DNA from: a virus
Direction: 5' to 3' (one strand)
Length of the DNA: 64,000 nt
IMG/VR virus record: IMGVR_UViG_3300028422_001962
Location: 1-64,000 of that record
Shown: piece after piece, positions 15,830 to 22,592 of the stretch
How positions within the stretch are numbered: the stretch's first letter is position 1
Layout: every line of letters starts with the position of its first letter
Program-made: the position numbers and the translations under genes
Notes under the pieces: generated by a model
Seen by the model: only the letters and a program-made list of their open reading frames with translations
What the model was told of the DNA's origin: nothing
Database searches by the model: none

Positions 15830-15938
15830 TCAATTGTAAAGTAAAAATCTATACCCACTAAAAATACAACAGTAAAAACACCTTTAAAAACAAACTTTCA
15901 GATATATCGCATTTCACTTTACAAAAATATATTTATTC

Positions 15939-15971
15939 ATGGGAAGAAAGACAATTTGGCTTTCTTCCCAT
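15939..15971 (+). repeat. 12-bp perfect hairpin in the IS left end
   Basis: ATGGGAAGAAAG and CTTTCTTCCCAT flank a 9-bp loop. No U-tract follows on either strand, so it is not a normal terminator; it may block incoming transcription or be a protein site. Confidence 0.6.
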
Positions 15972-15982
15972 ATTAACAACAA

Positions 15983-16055
15983 AGCAGAAAACAGATGGCA
16001 TGTCAAGGGCGACGAAGTCGTATATTTACCCTTGATATGTCATTTGTTTTCTGCT
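15983..16055 (+). repeat. Long 27-bp stem hairpin in the IS left end
   Basis: AGCAGAAAACA pairs perfectly with TGTTTTCTGCT. The stem continues through GATGGCATGTCAAGGG against CCCTTGATATGTCATT using mostly G-U wobbles, and the loop contains a CGAC-gaa-GTCG mini-hairpin. Wobble-only deviations suggest it acts as RNA on this strand. Its 3' arm reaches the -35 zone of the transposase promoter. Confidence 0.65.
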
Positions 16056-16073
16056 ACAAGACTTTCGAAAATT

Positions 16074-16128
16074 TGGTATAATAGTTTTTGAAGCAGTAAG
16101 CACTGCTTCACCACAAGCGGTGCTTACT
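16074..16128 (+). promoter_or_regulatory. Transposase promoter and mutually exclusive leader hairpins
   Basis: Extended -10 TGGTATAAT (TATAAT at 16077-16082) without a good -35. Downstream, GAAGCAG/CTGCTTC (16090-16109) competes with the 13-bp stem GTAAGCACTGCTT/AAGCGGTGCTTAC (16096-16127), which is followed by TTTTG. The arrangement resembles an attenuator limiting transposase expression. Confidence 0.5.
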
Positions 16129-16167
16129 TTTGTGCTACAAGGTATTCCGTAAGAAAGGAATAATACC

Positions 16168-17457
16168 ATGTCTAATTATACCACATTTGATGAAAGAATG
16201 GAAATTGAAAATATGTTAGCCAAGAATTTTTCGTTTGGAGAAATGGCACGCTGGCTTAACAAAGACCGTTCTACAATTTCCAGAGAGGTCAAAAATCACT
16301 CTCTTACAGAGAAAACAGGTTATTCATCAATATCATTTAATTGTTGTAAAAATCGTTTAGATTGCGTAAAAATGCACGTCTGTAATATATGCAGCAGACA
16401 ATCTGCTAAGAATTGCCGTACTTGTAGCAAGTGCAATGATAACTGCTCAGATTTTGAGGAAGAAGTTTGTATTACAAGATTAAAACCGCCCTATGTTTGT
16501 AATGGTTGCGATGAAAAAAGCCGCTGTACTCTTGTTAAAACTATGTATCGAGCCACTGATGCTCACAAATTGGCAAAGAGTAAAATATCACAGTCCAGGC
16601 GTGGAATATTGACCACAGAACAAGAACTTAACCGACTAAATGAGCTTGTAACACCATTAATCTTGCAAGGTAACTCGCTGCATCAAATCTATGTAAACAA
16701 TATCGATAGCTTAATGTGTAGTGAGAAAACCTTGTACAATTACATAGATAACTGTTTCTTTGACGCTCGCAATATTGATTTACCTCGTAAAGTGCGTTAT
16801 CGTCCACGCAAAAAGAAACAAGAATTTAAGGTGGATAGAGGCTGTTATGTTAATCGCACATACGAATTGTATCAAAAGTATTTAGAAAATCACCCAAGCC
16901 AAAATCCAGTGCAAATGGATACTGTAATAGGCTCTATTGGTGGCAAAACCTTGCTAACTATACATTTCCCTAACACCAACTTTATGCTTGCGTTCTTGCG
17001 TAATAACAATACTTCACAGTCGGTAATCGATGTTTTTGATTATTTGTACTCTAAACTTGGCAGAAAGCTGTTTGAAAAGGCATTTCCTGTTATTTTAACC
17101 GATAGAGGCTCTGAATTTTCAAATCCATCAGCAATAGAAAGAGATACCAGTGGTATTCACAGAACGAATGTATATTTCTGCGACCCTAATGCACCGTTTC
17201 AAAAAGGTGCAATTGAGGTTAATCACGAGCTAATTCGTAGAATACTGCCAAAAGGCACTTCTTTTGACAACTTAACGCAATCACAGATTGATTTAATGAT
17301 GTGCCATATCAATTCTTACAGAAGAAAAAAGCTTGGTAACAAATCTCCATTTGAAGCTTTTGAGTTCTACTACGGCACTGAACTTTTCGATAAATTAGGC
17401 TACAACCCTATACCTGCCAACAGCGTTATGTTGACGCCAAAACTATTTAAAAGATAA
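16168..17457 (+). CDS. IS30-family transposase
   Basis: 429 residues. The N-terminal HTH (FDERMEIENMLAKNFSFGEM, then ARWLNKDRSTISREV) is the IS30 signature. A cysteine-rich zone (about 60-135, CNICSRQSAKNCRTCSKC and CNGCDEKSRC) is probably zinc binding. The catalytic DDE triad is D251 (MDTVIGSIGG), D312 (LTDRGSEF) and E350 (KGAIEVNHELIRRILPKG). The ribosome site AAGAAAGGAAT lies inside a small hairpin (GGTATTCC with GGAATAATACC), so translation may be limited too. Intact. Confidence 0.95.
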   Translation: MSNYTTFDERMEIENMLAKNFSFGEMARWLNKDRSTISREVKNHSLTEKTGYSSISFNCCKNRLDCVKMHVCNICSRQSAKNCRTCSKCNDNCSDFEEEVCITRLKPPYVCNGCDEKSRCTLVKTMYRATDAHKLAKSKISQSRRGILTTEQELNRLNELVTPLILQGNSLHQIYVNNIDSLMCSEKTLYNYIDNCFFDARNIDLPRKVRYRPRKKKQEFKVDRGCYVNRTYELYQKYLENHPSQNPVQMDTVIGSIGGKTLLTIHFPNTNFMLAFLRNNNTSQSVIDVFDYLYSKLGRKLFEKAFPVILTDRGSEFSNPSAIERDTSGIHRTNVYFCDPNAPFQKGAIEVNHELIRRILPKGTSFDNLTQSQIDLMMCHINSYRRKKLGNKSPFEAFEFYYGTELFDKLGYNPIPANSVMLTPKLFKR

Positions 17458-17600
17458 CTAAAAACAACGACGTGGGATACCTAATATTGTGGTGATTTAG
17501 GGGTAGATGTTTGGATTACAAAAAACTTTGCAATTTAGTCTATCTCTGTTTCAGTGCGTTGTTTTTTAATTTCCATAGGACAAAAAAGAAGTGCAAGTGT

Positions 17601-17740
17601 TGCGTTTTACTTGCTAATCGTGCGTTTCGTTTACAAAACTTGCATTTCACTTACAAATCGTGCATTTGAGATTACAAACTTGCATCTCATTTACAAATGT
17701 TGCGTTTCACTTTTCAAATGCGACATTTCGTTTTACAATT
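17601..17740 (+). repeat. Array of seven 20-bp units at the IS right end
   Basis: Seven contiguous units in exact 20-bp register (17601, 17621, ... 17721) with consensus TGCATTTCACTTACAAATNN. A single copy (CGCATTTCACTTTACAAA) is near the left end at 15908-15925, and both termini are degenerate copies. The array is probably the set of transposase-binding sites. The track has no coding potential. Confidence 0.75.
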
Positions 17741-17743
17741 CAG

Positions 17744-17759
17744 CATATTTTGATTGTAC
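17744..17759 (+). repeat. Right 16-bp direct repeat (IS target duplication)
   Basis: CATATTTTGATTGTAC, identical to 15814-15829, directly after the last IS base. Together they give the pre-insertion junction. Confidence 0.75.
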
Positions 17760-17826
17760 AACGTAGTAATTCAAAATATAATTCAATAGATAGCAACTAA
17801 AATTCATGACTTCTCAGCATTTACTC

Positions 17827-17855
17827 TTGCAATAATTTGTCGAAAGGGTTATAAT
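17827..17855 (+). promoter_or_regulatory. Sigma-A-type promoter of the SNF2-Mod-Res operon
   Basis: TTGCAA (17827-17832), 17-bp spacer, TATAAT (17850-17855), 48 bp before the HTH gene. It is the only strong promoter seen before the 16-kb operon. Confidence 0.75.
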
Positions 17856-17903
17856 AAACAATAGACTTTTACACACTATGAAACCTGAAGGCGAGGTAAT
17901 CAA

Positions 17904-18110
17904 ATGGCTATAAGTTATAAAAGGCTATGGAAACTCCTAATTGATCGTGACCTAAAAAAGAAAGACCTGCCATCTTTGGCAGGTATCAGTTCTGCATCGG
18001 TCACAAAATTAGGAAAAAATGAAAATGTAAATACAGAAATTCTTGAAAAAATATGCCGAGCGTTAGATTGTGACATCTCCGATATTATGGAGATGACTGA
18101 AGACCAATAA
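17904..18110 (+). CDS. Small XRE-family (Cro/CI) regulator
   Basis: 68 residues, almost entirely a five-helix Cro/CI HTH: YKRLWKLLIDRDLKKKDLPS, LAGISSASVTKLGKNENV and LEKICRALDCDISDIMEM. GGCGAGGTAATCAA precedes the start. It is followed after 14 bp by the helicase gene. Its closest relative in the window is the 70-residue regulator at 34777, which also heads a defence-like operon. It probably represses its own operon; the operator was not located. Confidence 0.85.
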   Translation: MAISYKRLWKLLIDRDLKKKDLPSLAGISSASVTKLGKNENVNTEILEKICRALDCDISDIMEMTEDQ

Positions 18111-18124
18111 AGGAGCTACTTGCT

Positions 18125-20998
18125 ATGCCATATACAGCACATCAAATAAAGTTCTTTGCCGAACAGCTTATGCTGAAACGTCCTCAGCACTCAATTGACG
18201 GGCTTGCTTCTGCTATGTCAGGAGTGAAAGTGGATTTGAACCCGCACCAAGTAGACGCCGCTTTATTTGCTCTGCAGTCGCCACTGTCAAACGGAGTGTT
18301 ACTTGCGGACGAAGTTGGGCTTGGGAAAACCATAGAAGCCGGTCTTGTTCTTGCTCAATGCTGGTCGGAGCGCAAGCGGAAAATCCTCTTGATTGTCACT
18401 GCCTCGCTCCGCACACAATGGAGAGCTGAGCTGGAGGAGAAATTTTTTATTCGTTCTGAAATACTGGAATCAAAGAATTATAACAAGGCGAAGAAAGAGA
18501 ACCCGTCTTGCAACCCGTTTTTAGCGCAGGACGCAGTGGTGATTTGTTCATATAACTTTGCATCGACAAAGATGCAGGATGTTCGGTCGGTAGATTGGGA
18601 CTTAGTTATTATGGATGAGGCGCATAAGCTTCGCAACGTCTATAAGCGAAACAACGTGATGGGCAACAATCTGAAAATTGCTCTCCGTGGGCGGAAAAAA
18701 CTGCTCCTCACGGCGACACCATTACAAAACAATTTGATGGAACTGTACGGCCTTGTCAGCATTATTGACGAGCAAGTTTTTGGCGACCCTGATATTTTTC
18801 GTGAAGTATATGTCAACGTGAGTAATATAGAGAGCCGCAACAGGAACCTAAAAGTACGCTTACAGAATTTTTGTAAAAGAACCCTACGCCGACAAGTGGC
18901 AGAATATGTGCCATATACCAATCGAACGGCTATTTTACAGGAATATACACCAAGCCACGATGAGGAGCAACTGTACTCAGACGTATCTGATTATTTACAA
19001 CGGGAACGACTTCACGCTTTTCCGCAAGGACAACGTCAACTCCTGATGTTAGTGGCGCGAAAATTGCTTGCATCATCTTCAATGGCAATTCACGGCACTC
19101 TGTCCACCATTATTGACCGCCTGAACCTAAAACTAAGTGATTATCAAGCCCAGTTGAAACTGACAGACCTTGATGATTACGATGGCATTGAGGAGTTAAT
19201 TGACGAGGAATCGAACGGTGCCGATAACGGTGCTGTGGATGAAATGGCGGCAGATTACGAAGGTATAAGGGCGGAAATTGAGGAACTGAAACAATACGCC
19301 GCTCTTGCCGAAAGAATTACAACCAACGCCAAGGGAGACAATCTTCTGACCGCTCTTAATCGCGGATTTGAAATGAATGAACGCCTTGGTGGTGCAAGAA
19401 AAGCAGTAATATTTACTGAATCAAAGCGGACGCAGCAGTACCTTATGAATCTGCTTTCCCAAAATGGTTATGATGGACAGATTGTTTTTCTGGACGGATC
19501 AAATAACGACCCAGTATCTACTCGCGTTTATAAGGAATGGCGCGAGCGGCACGAAGACGACGGCAAAATTTCAGGCTCAACAGCAGCGGATAAAAAGTCG
19601 GCGATTGTTGAGGAATTCCGCGACCGCGCTTCAATTCTCATCGGAACAGAAGCTGCTGCCGAGGGAATCAACCTGCAATTTTGCAATATTGTTGTCAACT
19701 ATGACTTACCGTGGAATCCTCAGCGCATAGAGCAGCGTATTGGCCGTTGCCACCGTTATGGGCAAAAGAATGATGTTATTGTCATCAACTTTTTAAATCG
19801 CGCCAACGCCGCCGATGAGAGGGTTTTTGAATTACTATCTCAGAAGTTTAGGCTGTTTGATGGTGTGTTCGGTTCGTCGGATGAAGTGCTTGGAGCCATT
19901 GAGGATGGCGTGGATTTTGAAAAGCGTATCCTTGATATTTACCAGTCTTGTCGTGAATCGGATGCAATCAGGGCGGCGTTTGATGCTCTGCAGGAGGAGC
20001 TATCCGAACAGATAAGTGAAAACATTACTAAGGCGCGGCAGTCTATATTGGAAAATTTCGATGAGGATGTTTTCAAACATCTGAAAGACTGTCACGAGGG
20101 GACAAAAGCAGAACTCGACAAGTTTTCCCGGTGGCTTTGTAACTTCTTTACTATGTGGGGAGCGGAACGGGTTGAGCCTCTCGACCAATGGCGCTTTGCT
20201 TACATAGAAAATGGCGAGCGTAAGACTTATAACCTCCGTTGGAAAGACGCAGAAGCACTACATGATGAGTTTTTGCGCCGGGATGGTGAACTTTGCACCA
20301 AGTGGATTGCTGAAGCAATGAATACAAATGCGCCTCCCGTTGCCATACGGTTTAATCATTCAGACTTGCCACAGAAAGACCATATCAGCTTTTTGGACAG
20401 CCATCCTACTCTGAATAACGGCATCATCTCAATCGACAAGCTGACGCATAGGGGTATTGACAATGAGGAGCATCTGATTGTATCTGTTGTCACCAACGAT
20501 GGTACACTCATTGATGGCGATGATGCAGGCAATATAATTGACCGTATTATGGAGCTACCGGCCGATATCGTCGGCGAGTGTTCGCCCGAATCGGAAACTC
20601 TTATCAGGCGGCGGCAGGAAGGTATTCAACGGCAAAAGGATGATATCGCCGAACGCAACAAGATGTATTTCTTGGAGCAGGTCGAAAAACTGGACGCTTT
20701 CAGTGAAGATTTAAAAGAAGGATTACAAAAGCAACTGAAAGCCCTGAAAAAGGAAATAGCAGAAAAACGTAAGGATTTTCGAACTTCAAAGGATATCTGC
20801 TCTCTTGATGAAATGTTGGAGAAACGATCGGCGATTACCGCCTTAGAAGATAAGCGCAAAAAAATGGAGCGGGAAATAAGCCTCGAAGAAGATAGGATTA
20901 CCCTTGAGAATGAGGCTTTACAGGAAGATATCCGCACCCGTTTAAACGGCGAAATCGAAACCGAAACGATAATGACTTTCTCGTTCGAGATAGTATAG
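18125..20998 (+). CDS. SNF2/RapA-like helicase with C-terminal coiled coil
   Basis: 957 residues. Q-motif-like LNPHQVDAALFAL, motif I DEVGLGKT (62-69), DEAH (164-167), LTATPLQNNLMELYG (motif III), ITTNAKGDNLL linker, and motif VI QRIEQRIGRCHRYGQ near 532. This is the RapA/HepA type of SNF2 translocase. From about residue 830 a long charged coiled coil follows (EKLDAFSEDLKEGLQKQLKA and on). An insertion of about 110 residues separates the helicase lobes. It sits 14 bp before the methyltransferase gene. SNF2 proteins paired with a methyltransferase and Res-type partner are known in defence islands; here it probably translocates on DNA to locate or process unmodified DNA. Confidence 0.9.
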   Translation: MPYTAHQIKFFAEQLMLKRPQHSIDGLASAMSGVKVDLNPHQVDAALFALQSPLSNGVLLADEVGLGKTIEAGLVLAQCWSERKRKILLIVTASLRTQWRAELEEKFFIRSEILESKNYNKAKKENPSCNPFLAQDAVVICSYNFASTKMQDVRSVDWDLVIMDEAHKLRNVYKRNNVMGNNLKIALRGRKKLLLTATPLQNNLMELYGLVSIIDEQVFGDPDIFREVYVNVSNIESRNRNLKVRLQNFCKRTLRRQVAEYVPYTNRTAILQEYTPSHDEEQLYSDVSDYLQRERLHAFPQGQRQLLMLVARKLLASSSMAIHGTLSTIIDRLNLKLSDYQAQLKLTDLDDYDGIEELIDEESNGADNGAVDEMAADYEGIRAEIEELKQYAALAERITTNAKGDNLLTALNRGFEMNERLGGARKAVIFTESKRTQQYLMNLLSQNGYDGQIVFLDGSNNDPVSTRVYKEWRERHEDDGKISGSTAADKKSAIVEEFRDRASILIGTEAAAEGINLQFCNIVVNYDLPWNPQRIEQRIGRCHRYGQKNDVIVINFLNRANAADERVFELLSQKFRLFDGVFGSSDEVLGAIEDGVDFEKRILDIYQSCRESDAIRAAFDALQEELSEQISENITKARQSILENFDEDVFKHLKDCHEGTKAELDKFSRWLCNFFTMWGAERVEPLDQWRFAYIENGERKTYNLRWKDAEALHDEFLRRDGELCTKWIAEAMNTNAPPVAIRFNHSDLPQKDHISFLDSHPTLNNGIISIDKLTHRGIDNEEHLIVSVVTNDGTLIDGDDAGNIIDRIMELPADIVGECSPESETLIRRRQEGIQRQKDDIAERNKMYFLEQVEKLDAFSEDLKEGLQKQLKALKKEIAEKRKDFRTSKDICSLDEMLEKRSAITALEDKRKKMEREISLEEDRITLENEALQEDIRTRLNGEIETETIMTFSFEIV

Positions 20999-21011
20999 GA
21001 GGATTTTATAT

Positions 21012-22592
21012 ATGCAGAAACTTGAGCTCACGTGGATTGGTAAGGGCGATGAGCCCGCTGTCGAACCACGTATACTGCTTCACGATGCTTCAAAGGATTA
21101 CGGCGACCCCGCCGCTGATAATATGCTGATCCACGGTGATAACCTGCTCGCGCTGAAAGCCTTGGAGCAGGAATTCGCCGGGCAGGTGAAGTGCATCTAT
21201 ATTGATCCTCCATATAACACGGGCAGCGCTTTTGAACATTACAACGACAACTTAGAACACTCCACCTGGCTATCGCTAATGGTTCCGCGCCTGCGTATCC
21301 TGCGTAATTTGTTGAGTGATGACGGTAGTATTTGGATTAGCATTGATGACGAAGAACGCGATTATCTCAAAGTGGTCTGCGATGAAATATTTGGCCGCAA
21401 TTGCTTCGTGAGTGCAGTGTGTTGGCGCAATTCTGATAATAGTAACAATAATGCTTTAACATTTTCGATTGACCACAATTATATTTTAGTTTATGGTCGG
21501 AATCCCGGATGGAGGCCGAAGTTTCTTAATGATCCGAGTAAACGAACGCACTTTAAGAATCCCAACAATGACCCGCGGGGCCCATGGTTTGACGGAAATC
21601 CTGTTAATAATCCGGGATTGAGAGTAAATCTCCAGTACAACATCACCACTCCAAACGGGAAAATTATTAAGCACCCACCGAATGGCTGGCGTTGGTCATG
21701 GGAAACCATCCAAGAAAAGATGAAAACAGGTGAAATCCGATTTTCGGAGGATGAAACGCGACTAATAAGGCGAACTTATCTTAATGATATGGAAGGATTG
21801 CCACCGTCAACATTATGGACGGATTTGGATACGACAGGGCATACTCGTAAAGCAAAATATGAATTAAAAAACTTATTCCCTGAGGTTCCGGTAACCAGCC
21901 TGTTCAGTACCCCGAAGCCAGAACTGTTAATCAATTATGTTCTACAACTGGCAACTAATTCCGGCGACCTCGTTCTTGACTCGTTCCTCGGCTCAGGCAC
22001 AACCGCCGCAGTTGCTCACAAGATGGGACGGCGATATATCGGTATCGAACTAGGCGAGCATTGTTATACTCACTGCCTGCCCCGCTTGCAAAAAGTAGTG
22101 GACGGCGAACAAGGCGGCATTTCTAAAGCCGTAGACTGGCAAGGCGGTGGCGGTTTCAAGTTATACGAACTTGCATCCACGCTGATTGTGACGGACAAGC
22201 ACGGCCAATCTGTCATTAACGACAAGTATAATGCGCAAATGCTCGTCGCCGCAATCGCCAAACTCAATGGCTACGATTATGCGCCTGATACCGATGTGTT
22301 CTGGAAACAGGGAAAAAGTCAGGCGGGCAGCTTCATCTTCGTCACAACCGAATACCTTACGGCGGCACAGCTTGACGATATCTCCCGCGACCTGCCGGAG
22401 TATGAACGTCTGCTTATTTGCGCCCCGGCATTTGATATTGGTCTTGGCAAACGCTACGAGAACATAAATGTCCGTAAAATTCCGCAGTCGGTTCTCGATA
22501 AGTGTGAGTATGGTGCGGACAACTACAACCTGAATATTGTAAATCCCCCCGAACTGGACGAAGACGAATGGGAGGACGGAGAAGATGCTTAG
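21012..22592 (+). CDS. mod: Type III-like DNA methyltransferase (Mod)
   Basis: 526 residues with AGGAGGATTTTATAT before the start. HGDNLLALKALEQEFAGQVK leads to IDPPYNTG (D65-Y68, catalytic motif IV), and LDSFLGSGTT at 322-331 is SAM motif I: the beta-class order of type III Mod proteins, which make N6-methyladenine. The region 140-300 is the target-recognition part. The C-terminal third (from about 375) may contact the partner subunits. Its stop overlaps the res start by 8 bp, so Mod and Res are probably made in balance. Confidence 0.92.
   Translation: MQKLELTWIGKGDEPAVEPRILLHDASKDYGDPAADNMLIHGDNLLALKALEQEFAGQVKCIYIDPPYNTGSAFEHYNDNLEHSTWLSLMVPRLRILRNLLSDDGSIWISIDDEERDYLKVVCDEIFGRNCFVSAVCWRNSDNSNNNALTFSIDHNYILVYGRNPGWRPKFLNDPSKRTHFKNPNNDPRGPWFDGNPVNNPGLRVNLQYNITTPNGKIIKHPPNGWRWSWETIQEKMKTGEIRFSEDETRLIRRTYLNDMEGLPPSTLWTDLDTTGHTRKAKYELKNLFPEVPVTSLFSTPKPELLINYVLQLATNSGDLVLDSFLGSGTTAAVAHKMGRRYIGIELGEHCYTHCLPRLQKVVDGEQGGISKAVDWQGGGGFKLYELASTLIVTDKHGQSVINDKYNAQMLVAAIAKLNGYDYAPDTDVFWKQGKSQAGSFIFVTTEYLTAAQLDDISRDLPEYERLLICAPAFDIGLGKRYENINVRKIPQSVLDKCEYGADNYNLNIVNPPELDEDEWEDGEDA

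Larger units (their letters stand above)
15830..17743 (+). mobile_element. IS30-family insertion sequence, about 1.9 kb
   Basis: Bounded by the 16-bp direct repeats. The ends are weak inverted repeats: left TCAATTGTAAAG, right (inverted) TGAATTGTAAAA. It holds one transposase gene, about 340 bp of structured left leader and a 20-bp-unit array at the right end. Both the length and the 16-bp duplication are larger than the 1.0-1.3 kb and 2-3 bp usual for IS30; long duplications are known for a few members such as IS1630. It is inserted between the prophage repressor promoter and the HTH-led defence operon. Confidence 0.8.

Noticed and set aside
15939-15971. Ordinary rho-independent terminator
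   Set aside because: The stem is perfect but no run of T's follows on either strand.
17601-17740. CRISPR array
   Set aside because: The 20-bp units are contiguous without spacers and sit inside an IS end.
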